From Achromobacter ruhlandii (GTDB lineage Bacteria > Pseudomonadota > Gammaproteobacteria > Burkholderiales > Burkholderiaceae_B), in NCBI RefSeq assembly GCF_902859695.1, contig NZ_CADIJL010000036.1, positions 1 through 58,589 on the forward strand: 58,589 bases of DNA, written 5' to 3'. The position numbers and the translations under genes are program-made. The notes beneath the pieces are model-generated. The model saw only the letters and a program-made list of their open reading frames with translations. It was not told the DNA's origin and ran no database searches. Below, piece by piece: positions 1 to 10,276 of this stretch (positions within the stretch are counted from its first letter, which is position 1; each line of letters begins with the position of its first letter).

Positions 1-2080
1 TACCTGACGCTGACGGCCAGGAAGTCCGCGGATCAGACGCGCTACGTGGCCGATTATGACCTGACCTGGCTGGACGACAGCGGCCGGGCGCACGGGATGT
101 TTACGATTGCCGGTGGCCTGACGGACACGATCGTCGCCGGTCTGCAAGACGTGGCCGCCAATGCCGCCACCGGCTGGGACGGCCGCAGCCTGACCAAGCA
201 AGGCGCGGGCGCGCTGATCCTGACGGGCGAAAACGCCTACTCCGGCGGTACCACGATTGCCGCCGGCACGCTTCAGATCGGCGACGGCGGCACGCGCGGC
301 GCCGTGACGGGCGCGATCGACAACCAGGGCGCGCTGGTCTTCGACCGCAGCGACGACATCATTCATGCGGGCAGAATCTCCGGCGCGGGCGCGGTCACCA
401 AGAAGGGAAGCAACACGCTGACGCTGACCGGCGATAACGCCTACACCGGCCTGACCACCATCGCGGGCGGCGCGCTGCGGGTGGGCGCGGGCGGCGCCAG
501 CGGCGCGCTGGCCGGCGACATCGCCTTCACCGGCGCTGGCGACCTGATCTTCGACCGCAGCGATGCGTCGCAGTACGCGGGCGCGATTACCGGCGCGGCC
601 CGGCTTGCCAAGAACGGCGCCGGCACGCTGATCCTGTCCGGCGACAACGTCCATACCGGCGGCACCCGGATCACGGGCGGCACGCTCCAGTTGGGCGACG
701 GCGGCGCCACCGGCTCGGTGACGGGCGATATCGTCAACAACGGCGCGCTGGTCTTCGACCGTGGCGACGCGGCGACGTACGGCGGCATGATTTACGGCGC
801 GGGCGCGGTGGCCAAGAACGGCGCCGGCGAGCTGACGCTGACCGGCGCCAATGCTTACAACGGCGACACCACGGTCGCCGCCGGGACGCTGAAGTTCGGC
901 GATGGCAAGCAAGCGGCCAACACGCTGGGCGGCGGCTTGAGCGTGGCCGGCGCGGCCACGCTGGGCATCCATGCGCCGGCCGTCGTCAATCTGGCCGGCA
1001 CCGCCACCTTCGAGGATGGCTCGGCACTGTCCATGCGCGACCCGCTCAGAAGCGGGGCGCCGTTTGGCAACATGACGGCCGCCAAGATGGTTATCGGCAA
1101 GAACGTCACCCTGGATCTGTCCGGCATCGCCGACAGACCCAACCAGAGCAAGGTGCTGTTCAGCGCGGACGGCGGCATTGAGGGCGACTTTGCCCGCCTG
1201 GTCTCGGACGGATACGAAAGGCCGGTCGATTATCTGATGCTGACCGCCAAGAAGTCCGCCGACCAAAAGCGCTATCTGGCCAATTACGGCCTGAGCTGGC
1301 TGGTCGATAACGGTCAGGCGCACGGCACCTTCACGATCGGCGACGGCCAGCAGGATACGGTCGCCATGACGCTGATGAACGTAAAGCCCGTCAACAAGTG
1401 GGATGGCAGGAGCCTGACCAAGCAAGGGACGGGCACGCTGATCCTGACCGGCGACCACATCTATACCGGTGACACCACGATCGCCGCCGGCACGCTGGCG
1501 CTGGGCGATGGCGGCGCAACCGGTTCGGTAAGAGGCAATATCGTCAACCGCGGCGCGCTGGTCTTGAACCGCAGCGATGACATAACGCTGCCGGGCACAA
1601 TCTCCGGCTCGGGCACGGTGACCAAGAAAGGGAGCAACACGCTGACGCTGACCGGGGACAATGCCTACACCGGCCTGACCACCATTGAGGGCGGCGCGCT
1701 GCGCGTGGGCACGGGCGGCGCCAGCGGCGCCCTGGCCGGCGACATCGCCTTTACCGGCGCCGGCGATCTGATCTTCGACCGCAGCGATGCATCCCAATAT
1801 GCGGGTGCGATTTCCGGCGCGGCCCGGCTTGCCAAGAACGGCGCCGGCACGCTGATCCTGTCCGGCGACAACGCCCATACCGGCGGCACGCTGATCTCGG
1901 GCGGCACGCTCCAGTTGGGCGACGGCGGCGTCACCGGCTCGGTGAAGGGCGATATCGTCAACAACGGCGTGCTGGCCTTCAACCGCAGCGATAACGTGAC
2001 GTACGGGAACCTGATCTCCGGCACGGGCTCGCTCATCAAGCGAGGCAGTAACACCCTGACCCTGACCCGCGCCAATACCT
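1..2080 (+). repeat. Internal duplication in the autotransporter passenger
   Basis: The segment from base 1 to about 850 is repeated from about 1231 to 2080 at an offset of 1224-1230 bp. Examples are the SADQxRY...SWLVDNGQAHG block near 31 and 1261, and the near-identical stretches starting at 397 and 1621. The copies are diverged at the DNA level but keep frame. This is a domain-scale passenger duplication on top of the short passenger-associated repeats. Confidence 0.85.
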
Positions 2081-5000
2081 ACAGCGGCGACACCCTCATC
2101 GAAGCCGGCACGCTCAAGACCGGCGTGGCCGATGCGTTCGCGAAAGCCTCCGGCCTGACGATCGCCAGCGGTGCGCGCCTGAATCTGGGTGGCTTCAACC
2201 AGACCATCGCCCAACTGGACAATCGCGGCGTCATTCTGTTCAACGATCTGGGCGCGCCCGCGAAGCTCGGCGGCCTGACCGTGACCGGCAGCATGAAGCA
2301 CAGCGGCATGCTGGTGCTGAACACCTGCGCCGACTGCGCCGGCCAGGTCCTTACCCTGAGCGGCGACTGGGTCGGCGACGGCGGAACCCTGGGCTTCGGC
2401 GTGGTGCTGGGAGGCGATGACAGCAAGGCCGACAGACTGGTCATCGGCGGCGCGGCGAGCGGCACCACCTACGTTGCGGTGACCAACGAGGGCGGCTCCG
2501 GCGCGCAAACGGTGGAGGGGATCGAACTGATCCGCACGGCCGGCTCCACGGACGATGCCTTCGTGCAGCAAGACCGCATCGTGGCCGGCGCCTATGAATA
2601 TCACCTGCAAAAAGGCAGTGCGACCGGGAACAATGAAAACGTTTGGTATCTGACCAGTTTGATTGCGCTGCCTGAAATCCCGCAGGTGGATCCCGTGCCC
2701 GACGTTCCCGACAACCCGGCTCCCCCGGCCGGCGACGGTGAAGCCGCGCCTGATGTCGGCGACACCACCAAGCCTGGAGGCGATGTTCCCGCGACCGGCG
2801 ATGCACCGGTGACTGGCGCCGTTACGGGTGGCGATGTTGCGAAGCCTGATGCTGGCGATACCACCAAGCCTGGTGGTGATATCCCTGCGACTGGCGATGT
2901 CCCGGTAACTGGCGGCGGCACGGGTGGCGATGTCGCAAAGCCTGATGCTGGCGACACCACCAAGCCTGGTGGCGATGTTCCCGTGACCGGCACCACTCCT
3001 GACGTGGGCGGCGGCACGGCCGGCGATGCTGCCAAGCCTGACGCTGGCGACACCACCAAGCCTGGAGGCGATGTCCCTGCGACTGGCGATGCACCGGTAA
3101 CTGGCGGCGGCACGGGTGGCGATGCTGCGAAGCCTGATATTGGCGACACCAGCAAGCCCGGTGCTGATGTCCCTGTGACTGGCGATGCACCGGTAACTGG
3201 CGGCGTTGCGGGTGGCGATGCTGCCAAGCCTGACGTTGGCGACACCACCAAGCCCGGTGGTGATATCCCTGCGACCGGCGATGCACCGGTTACTGGCGGC
3301 GTTACGGGTGGCGATGTTGCCAAGCCTGACGTTGGCGACACCACCAAGCCCGGTGGCGATGTTCCCGCGACCGGCGACACCCCGGTTACTGGCGGCGGTA
3401 CGGGTGGCGATGTTACGAAGCCTGATGCTGGCGATACCACCAAGCCTGGAGGCGATGTCCCTGCGACCGGCGATGCCCCGGTGACTGGCGGCGGCACGGC
3501 CGGCGATGTTGCCAAGCCTGATGCTGGCAACACCACCAAGCCTGATGCTGGCGGCACCACCAAGCCGGGAGGCGATGTCCCTGCGACTGGCGATGCCCCG
3601 GTAACTGGCGGCGGTACGGGTGGCGATGTTGCCAAGCCTGATGCTGGCGACACCACCAAGCCCGGTGGCGATGTTCCCGCGACCGGCGACACCCCGGTTA
3701 CTGGCGGCGGTACGGGTGGCGATGTTACGAAGCCTGATGCTGGCGATACCACCAAGCCTGGTGGTGATATCCCTGCGACTGGCGATGTCCCGGTAACTGG
3801 CGGCGGCACGGGTGGCGATGTCGCAAAGCCTGACGCTGGCGACACGACCAAGCCTGGAGGCGATGTCCCTGCGACTGGCGATGCCCCGGTTACTGGCGGC
3901 GTTACGGGTGGCGAAGTTACGAAGCCTGACGCTGGCGACACGACCAAGCCCGGTGACGATGTTCCCGCGACCGGCACCACTCCTGACGTGGGCGGCGGCA
4001 CGGCCGGCGATGCTGCCAAGCCTGACGCTGGCGACACGACCAAGCCTGGAGGCGATGTCCCTGCGACCGGCGATGCACCGGTTACTGGCGGCGTTACGGG
4101 TGGCGTTACGGGTGGCGATGCTGCCAAGCCTGACGTTGGCGACACCACCAAGCCTGGTGGTGATGTTCCCGCGACCGGAGACACCCCGGTTACTGGCGGC
4201 GTTACGGGTGGCGATGCTACGAAGCCTGATGCTGGCGACACCACCAAGCCTGGTGGTGATATCCCTGCGACCGGCGATGTCCCGGTTACTGGCGGCGGCA
4301 CGGCCGGCGATGTTGCGAAGCCTGATGCTGGCGACACCACCAAGCCTGGTGGCGATGTCCCTGCGACTGGCGATGCCCCGGTAACTGGCGGCGGCACGGC
4401 TGGCGATGCTGCCAAGCCTGACGTTGGCGACACCACCAAGCCTGGAGGCGATGTCCCTGTGACTGGCGATGCACCGGTAACTGGCGGCGGCACGGCCGGC
4501 GATGTTGCCAAGCCTGACGCTGGCGACACCACCAAGCCTGGTGGTGATATCCCTGCGACTGGCGATGCCCCGGTAACTGGCGGCGTTACGGGTGGCGATG
4601 TTGCCAAGCCTAATGCTGGCGACACCCCGGTTACTGGCGGCGGCACGACCGGCGATGCTGCCAAGCCTGACGTTGGCGACACCACCAAGCCTGGAGGCGA
4701 TGTTCCCGCGACCGGCGACGTCCCGGTGACTGGCGGCGGCACGGCCGGCGATGTTGCCAAGCCTGATGCCAGCGATACCCCAAAGCCCGAAGGCGACATG
4801 CCCGCGACCGGCGGCGCGCCGGTTGCCGGTGGCGGCAGCCCAGGCGCGGTGCATGTCTACCGTCCGGAAATCGGCAGCTACGCGACGAATCTGGCGGCGG
4901 CGAGCACGTTGTTCAACACCAGCCTGAGCGATCGTGAAAGCGCTGAATCCGTCGACCCGGTGACGGGCGCGCGCAGCCAGACTTGGGCCAGAGCGGCGGG

Positions 5001-5823
5001 CGGGCGCAGCCACGGAAAGATGGCGGACGGGCAGAATGGGTACGTGGCCGACCGCAGCGTGCTCCAGTTGGGCGGTTCCGTGGCGGGCGGCAGCTTCAGC
5101 GGTACTGACGCCTGGCGCCTGGGGGTGATGGGCGGCTACGGCAGCCAGCGCAGCAAGACCCGCAGCGCCTTGTCGGGCTATCAGTCCCGCGGCGACGTTG
5201 CAGGCTATAGCGCGGGTCTGTATGGCTCCTGGCGCCAGGATGCGCAAACGCGCAGCGGCTTGTACGTGGACGGCTGGGCGCTCTATAACCGGTTCGACAA
5301 CACGGTCAAGGGCGATGGGTTGGCGAAGGAGACGTACAAGAGTCAGGGCATCACCGCGTCCGTGGAGTCGGGTTTCCTGTTCGAAGTCGACTCATACACG
5401 ACAGACGGCGGCAGGGAAAACCGCTTTTACATCCGACCCCAGGCGCAGGTGCTGTGGTCCGGGGTCAAAGCCGACGGCCACACGGAAAGGGGCGGCACGA
5501 AGGTGCAAGGCGTGGGCGGCAACAACGTTCAGACCCGTCTGGGCGCGCGGTTCTCGCTGGTCAGCAGCCCTGCATCCCAGCGCGTGGGTGGCGCCGAGGG
5601 CTTCCTGGAGGTGAACTGGCTGCACACGCCCAAGGCATATGGCGTGACCATGGACGACACCCAAGCCTTGATCCAGGGGAGCAAGAACGTGGTGGAACTG
5701 AAGGCGGGCGTGGAAGGCAATCTGAGCGAGCGCCTGAGCGTATCGGCGAACGTGACGCGGCAGCAGGGCAGCCAGGGGTTCCAGGATACGCAGGGCTCGC
5801 TGAACGTGAAATTGCGCTTCTGA
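1..5823 (+). CDS. Autotransporter adhesin, pertactin/AIDA type, 5' end outside window
   Basis: Surface or secreted type V (autotransporter) protein; the reading frame is open from base 1, so the N-terminus and signal peptide lie upstream. In order: passenger-associated repeats of the form GTLILTGDNAYTGGT (about 1-2080), a pertactin-like autochaperone region (about 2280-2660, ending near the WYLTS motif), a Gly/Asp/Pro/Thr tandem repeat linker (about 2743-4845), and a C-terminal beta-barrel (about 4850-5823) ending in the outer-membrane signature LKLRF-like NVKLRF. The barrel should insert in the outer membrane via BAM and present the passenger. The passenger has a single close cysteine pair (TCADCAG, near 2325), as is common in this family. 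The passenger ligand cannot be inferred. The gene is followed by a non-coding gap, so it is probably its own transcription unit. Confidence 0.93.
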   Translation, partial: YLTLTARKSADQTRYVADYDLTWLDDSGRAHGMFTIAGGLTDTIVAGLQDVAANAATGWDGRSLTKQGAGALILTGENAYSGGTTIAAGTLQIGDGGTRGAVTGAIDNQGALVFDRSDDIIHAGRISGAGAVTKKGSNTLTLTGDNAYTGLTTIAGGALRVGAGGASGALAGDIAFTGAGDLIFDRSDASQYAGAITGAARLAKNGAGTLILSGDNVHTGGTRITGGTLQLGDGGATGSVTGDIVNNGALVFDRGDAATYGGMIYGAGAVAKNGAGELTLTGANAYNGDTTVAAGTLKFGDGKQAANTLGGGLSVAGAATLGIHAPAVVNLAGTATFEDGSALSMRDPLRSGAPFGNMTAAKMVIGKNVTLDLSGIADRPNQSKVLFSADGGIEGDFARLVSDGYERPVDYLMLTAKKSADQKRYLANYGLSWLVDNGQAHGTFTIGDGQQDTVAMTLMNVKPVNKWDGRSLTKQGTGTLILTGDHIYTGDTTIAAGTLALGDGGATGSVRGNIVNRGALVLNRSDDITLPGTISGSGTVTKKGSNTLTLTGDNAYTGLTTIEGGALRVGTGGASGALAGDIAFTGAGDLIFDRSDASQYAGAISGAARLAKNGAGTLILSGDNAHTGGTLISGGTLQLGDGGVTGSVKGDIVNNGVLAFNRSDNVTYGNLISGTGSLIKRGSNTLTLTRANTYSGDTLIEAGTLKTGVADAFAKASGLTIASGARLNLGGFNQTIAQLDNRGVILFNDLGAPAKLGGLTVTGSMKHSGMLVLNTCADCAGQVLTLSGDWVGDGGTLGFGVVLGGDDSKADRLVIGGAASGTTYVAVTNEGGSGAQTVEGIELIRTAGSTDDAFVQQDRIVAGAYEYHLQKGSATGNNENVWYLTSLIALPEIPQVDPVPDVPDNPAPPAGDGEAAPDVGDTTKPGGDVPATGDAPVTGAVTGGDVAKPDAGDTTKPGGDIPATGDVPVTGGGTGGDVAKPDAGDTTKPGGDVPVTGTTPDVGGGTAGDAAKPDAGDTTKPGGDVPATGDAPVTGGGTGGDAAKPDIGDTSKPGADVPVTGDAPVTGGVAGGDAAKPDVGDTTKPGGDIPATGDAPVTGGVTGGDVAKPDVGDTTKPGGDVPATGDTPVTGGGTGGDVTKPDAGDTTKPGGDVPATGDAPVTGGGTAGDVAKPDAGNTTKPDAGGTTKPGGDVPATGDAPVTGGGTGGDVAKPDAGDTTKPGGDVPATGDTPVTGGGTGGDVTKPDAGDTTKPGGDIPATGDVPVTGGGTGGDVAKPDAGDTTKPGGDVPATGDAPVTGGVTGGEVTKPDAGDTTKPGDDVPATGTTPDVGGGTAGDAAKPDAGDTTKPGGDVPATGDAPVTGGVTGGVTGGDAAKPDVGDTTKPGGDVPATGDTPVTGGVTGGDATKPDAGDTTKPGGDIPATGDVPVTGGGTAGDVAKPDAGDTTKPGGDVPATGDAPVTGGGTAGDAAKPDVGDTTKPGGDVPVTGDAPVTGGGTAGDVAKPDAGDTTKPGGDIPATGDAPVTGGVTGGDVAKPNAGDTPVTGGGTTGDAAKPDVGDTTKPGGDVPATGDVPVTGGGTAGDVAKPDASDTPKPEGDMPATGGAPVAGGGSPGAVHVYRPEIGSYATNLAAASTLFNTSLSDRESAESVDPVTGARSQTWARAAGGRSHGKMADGQNGYVADRSVLQLGGSVAGGSFSGTDAWRLGVMGGYGSQRSKTRSALSGYQSRGDVAGYSAGLYGSWRQDAQTRSGLYVDGWALYNRFDNTVKGDGLAKETYKSQGITASVESGFLFEVDSYTTDGGRENRFYIRPQAQVLWSGVKADGHTERGGTKVQGVGGNNVQTRLGARFSLVSSPASQRVGGAEGFLEVNWLHTPKAYGVTMDDTQALIQGSKNVVELKAGVEGNLSERLSVSANVTRQQGSQGFQDTQGSLNVKLRF
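2743..4845 (+). repeat. About 22 tandem 96-bp units encoding a 32-residue Gly/Asp/Pro/Thr repeat
   Basis: The unit reads about GDVAKPDAGDTTKPGGD followed by VPATGDAPVTGGGTG, 32 residues or 96 bp. I count about 22 units. One is expanded by an extra KPDAGGTT-type insertion (near 3530-3560), one has an extra GGVTG (near 4100), and one is truncated (near 4610-4640). Substitutions cycle among a small set (DV/DA, PDA/PDV, VPAT/IPAT, GDAP/TTPDV), which suggests gene-conversion-like homogenisation. The period is a multiple of three, so copy-number change would keep frame. The block sits between autochaperone and beta-barrel and may act as a stalk or spacer. Confidence 0.9.
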
Positions 5824-6453
5824 GTCCCTTTTGCGGGGAGCATGACGTCAGCCCCGGACGATTCGCGTGCGGATTATCAACCGCATGCGGGCCGCCCGGG
5901 GCCGCACTGCGCCAAGGCGTAATTACCTGCCCTTAATCATCTGCCCGTATTCGCCTGCCCGTATTCGCCTGCCATGTGCCGAACGGCGCGGGATTTTCCC
6001 GCATCGTGCCTAGCACGATATTTTCAGGTATTCCGGCCGCTATCCGTGACTTGAAGTTGCAATAAAGACATTTTCCCCAGGGCGTCCAAAGATCCCCCGG
6101 GCGGGTACTCATTTCTTGCGGCTTGATTAATCGAAGATAAGAAAACGACTTTATATATTTGCTAACAAGACAAACAATCTCAGTTATTTCCAGTTGTATG
6201 GAAAAAGAGATTATTTGAGGGATTTCCCCACGTTTATTACGAGCACGCCGACTTATTTCCACAGCAACGAAAACTTTTAGAAAAAAATTTGCCGTGAGCG
6301 CGGCCTACGATTCGTTGGCTCGCTGCCCATAAGTATGACGGGGTATCGAGTTGTAATTAATTCTGAGCAACGCGTCCACCCCAGGCGGGAATAAGCCATT
6401 TGATCGCGGCATCGATTCTTGGTTCCTGGGCGTCGGTTTCTAGTGTCTTCGAC
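5824..6453. other. AT-rich non-coding gap upstream of the capsule operon
   Basis: About 630 bp with no convincing gene. The first part is GC-rich, with a small hairpin (GGGG/CCCC arms near 5834-5857) that may end the autotransporter transcript. About 6050-6360 is markedly AT-rich compared with everything else in the window, with runs such as TTTATATATTT near 6151 and a run of seven A near 6284. It probably holds the capsule promoter, but I could not place an unambiguous -35/-10 pair. The low GC fits an H-NS-type silenced promoter or acquired DNA. Confidence 0.6.
5927..5973 (+). repeat. 14-bp tandem repeat
   Basis: Two perfect adjacent copies of CTGCCCGTATTCGC (5941-5954 and 5955-5968), preceded by a diverged copy (CTGCCCTTAATCAT, 5927-5940) and followed by a partial CTGCC. 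The unit is not a multiple of three and lies outside any gene. Confidence 0.85.
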
Positions 6454-7755
<1,302 letters not shown>

Positions 7756-7795
7756 GTCCAGGCCCGCAACCCATCAAACACAGGAGAGGCCCGGA

Positions 7796-10276
7796 ATGAC
7801 CGCCTTTACCATTGCCCCGATTGGAACCTGCCGCATCCACACGCCGTTGCGTGATGCCGTGGGCCGCTATCCGATCAAGCAGCAGCTTGGTCGCAATTAC
7901 GGTTTCGTCCACACCAGCGCCGAGGCGCTGCAGCAGGCCCGCTTCATGTTCGGCCAGACCGAGATTCCCGCCGACGTGCAGCGCGTGATCTTCCGTCCGT
8001 CCAATGGCGAGCAGGCCCGGCGCGGCGTGCACAAGCCGGCCGACCTGTACATGGTCGAACTGTCGTCGCGCAAGCTGCTGACCGTTGACGGCTATCCCAT
8101 CCAGTCCAACTACCTGGTGCGCTACTTCAGCGAATTCTTCGCCGACCGCGCGCGCACTCGCACGTTCTGGTCCCAGGCCAGCGACGAGCGGCTGGCCGAG
8201 CGCCGCGCGTGGCTGGACCAGGACGCCGTCTTCAAGAGCCTATCGACGGATAACCGCGACCTGCTCGCGCGCATCGTCAAGCGCGAACAGACGGACGACG
8301 AGATCGCGCAGCAGATGCAGGCGCTGGTCGACCTGCTGGGCCGCGACAAGGTGGTGTTCGTCACGCACGTCAACGCCATGACGCCCGACAACGTGCCGAT
8401 CGAGCAACGGGCGCAACTGATCGCCGCCGTGACCGCCAGCGCGCAGCAGATCGGCGTGCCTTGCTACGACCCGACGCCGCTGATGAACAAGATTGGCCAG
8501 GCCGATGCGCTGGAAGACGGCGGGCTGGACCTGACGCACTACACCCCGCTGTTCGCCGAGCGCCTGTACACCGAGTGGTTCAAGACCTTCGTGCGTCCGC
8601 GCATGAGCGCCTCCACGCCGCAGGCGGCCGTGCCCAAGCTGGGCGCCGAGGAAAGCGCCGAGCGCATCGAGAAGCTCTGGGACGCGGGCGAACTGCGCGA
8701 GGCCTCGCGCCGCCTGCGCGACGTGCTGCGCCGCCATCCGGGCCTGCCCGACCACACGCTGCTGTTCGCCCGCATCCAGGAGGAACTGGGCGACTACGAA
8801 GGTTCGCTGGCGCTGCTGGAGGGCGCGGACGGCGCGCTGGCCACGGGCAGCAAGGCCGAGCAGATCCTGATGCGCAACCATTTCAAGCTGGGCCGCCACG
8901 AAGTCGCGCACTCGCTGGCCGCCGGCCTGCTGGGCGACGAGATCGAGACGCCGGAAATCGTGCGCATCGCGGCGATTTCCGCCGGCCACCTGGGGTTCGT
9001 GGACGAGGCGCTGGGCAACTGGAAGCAGCTGTTCCGTATTTCCTCGCCGCAGGACGCGACCGCGACCGAGGCGGCCGACACGGTGCTGTCGCTGCTGCAG
9101 GCGGGCAGCGACATGGACGCCGCCTTGCGCTGGGTGCATGAAGTGCGCGAGGCGATTCCGTCGCATGGCCGCAGCTTCGCGATGCTGTGGCGCGACCGGC
9201 TGATCGCGGGAGACCGCGCGGGTCTGCGCGCGCTGGCCGCCGAATCGCCGGCGCTCAAGGACTTCGAGGCGCTTGAACTGGTCAAGGAAGCGACCTGGCG
9301 CGGCTGCATCATGGCCGCGGCCGCGCTGGCCGTGTCGTGCAAGCTGGCCGACAGCGAGCAGGAGGATATTTCCGGCTGGCTGCGCACGCAGTCCGCGGCC
9401 TGGGCCGAGGAGGGCGCGCAGGCGCTGGAGGAAGGCCGCCTGCGCGACGCCGCCGAGCGCATCTGCGCGCACCGCCTGCTCAATCCCGACGCCCTGGCCG
9501 GCGTGCGCGCGCAGCGCGCCTTCGAACGCGCCATGCGCCTGGGCGTGCGGGCCGCGCTGGTGGCGGGCAACCACAAGGAAGTGATCGACCTGACCGACAT
9601 CGCGCTCGATACCCAGGTCGAGTTCCCCGAGCTGCATGCCATGCGGGGACGCGCGGCGGACGCGCTGGGCGACAAGCAGACCGCCATGCGGCATCTGGAG
9701 CAGGCCGCGGCGAACGAATCCGCGCCGTTCAGCACGCAATTGCATTTCGCGCGCGTGGCGTTCAATGGCGGCTGGTTCGGCGAGGCCATCGATGCCTACA
9801 AGATGGTCCTGGCCCATGCGTCGGCGGACCAGAGCGCCAGGGACGAGGCCGAGCGCCAGCTCGGGCGACTCGGACCGCGCGCTATTCGCGGCGCCCGGGA
9901 AATCCTGTCCGGCGGCGATCCCAAGGCGGCCTGGAACCTGCTGGAGCGTGTCGCGCAGTCGTGGCCGGGGATGCCGGAGGTCGATCACGAGAAGCGCCGC
10001 ATCCTGGCCGTGATGTACGCGGAGGCGCGCGCGCTGGAGTCGTCCAGCACCACCGAGCGCCTGGCGCTGGGCGAGCGGATTCTGCAACTGGTGCCCGACG
10101 ATCCCATCGGCCTGCGCCTGGCCGCGGTCGGCGCCATGCGCCTGCATCGCTTCGAACAGGCCTTGCCTTACTGGCGCGCGTTGCAGGAGCGTTCCGACAA
10201 CCCGGCCCAGTACGACCACTACATCGAGCGCTGCCAGGTGTGGATCGACAAGGCCAACCGCAGGAAGGCCGCATGA
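7796..10276 (+). CDS. TviD-like capsule protein: SGNH-type domain plus TPR repeats
   Basis: 826 residues, close in length to Salmonella TviD, and in the same position between the dehydrogenase and the glycosyltransferase. The N-terminal part (about 1-275) resembles SGNH/GSCFA hydrolase folds: a block-I-like IGTCR (Thr11), a THVNAM segment, and a terminal DLTH (Asp245, His248) matching the Asp-x-x-His catalytic pair. The rest (about 285-826) is alanine/leucine-rich helical repeat of TPR type. The likely role is O-acetylation or assembly of the capsule polymer in the cytoplasm. The usual serine of the first block appears to be Thr. A good ribosome site (AGGAG) precedes the ATG, and the stop overlaps the next start (ATGA), indicating translational coupling. 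The function is inferred from architecture and position. Confidence 0.6.
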   Translation: MTAFTIAPIGTCRIHTPLRDAVGRYPIKQQLGRNYGFVHTSAEALQQARFMFGQTEIPADVQRVIFRPSNGEQARRGVHKPADLYMVELSSRKLLTVDGYPIQSNYLVRYFSEFFADRARTRTFWSQASDERLAERRAWLDQDAVFKSLSTDNRDLLARIVKREQTDDEIAQQMQALVDLLGRDKVVFVTHVNAMTPDNVPIEQRAQLIAAVTASAQQIGVPCYDPTPLMNKIGQADALEDGGLDLTHYTPLFAERLYTEWFKTFVRPRMSASTPQAAVPKLGAEESAERIEKLWDAGELREASRRLRDVLRRHPGLPDHTLLFARIQEELGDYEGSLALLEGADGALATGSKAEQILMRNHFKLGRHEVAHSLAAGLLGDEIETPEIVRIAAISAGHLGFVDEALGNWKQLFRISSPQDATATEAADTVLSLLQAGSDMDAALRWVHEVREAIPSHGRSFAMLWRDRLIAGDRAGLRALAAESPALKDFEALELVKEATWRGCIMAAAALAVSCKLADSEQEDISGWLRTQSAAWAEEGAQALEEGRLRDAAERICAHRLLNPDALAGVRAQRAFERAMRLGVRAALVAGNHKEVIDLTDIALDTQVEFPELHAMRGRAADALGDKQTAMRHLEQAAANESAPFSTQLHFARVAFNGGWFGEAIDAYKMVLAHASADQSARDEAERQLGRLGPRAIRGAREILSGGDPKAAWNLLERVAQSWPGMPEVDHEKRRILAVMYAEARALESSSTTERLALGERILQLVPDDPIGLRLAAVGAMRLHRFEQALPYWRALQERSDNPAQYDHYIERCQVWIDKANRRKAA

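Noticed and set aside
2601..4799. Very long open frame on the minus strand across the autotransporter repeat array
   Set aside because: The 96-bp period is a multiple of three, so one stop-free unit makes the whole array open in several frames. Its product is a Pro/Ser/Val repeat with no family match, while the plus-strand frame continues into a genuine beta-barrel.
2743..4845. Regular repeats that could suggest a CRISPR array
   Set aside because: Units are directly adjacent coding repeats of 96 bp with no unique spacers.
8240..10219. Minus-strand frame antisense to the TviD-like gene
   Set aside because: Composition is that of an antisense shadow, with no start signal or domain.
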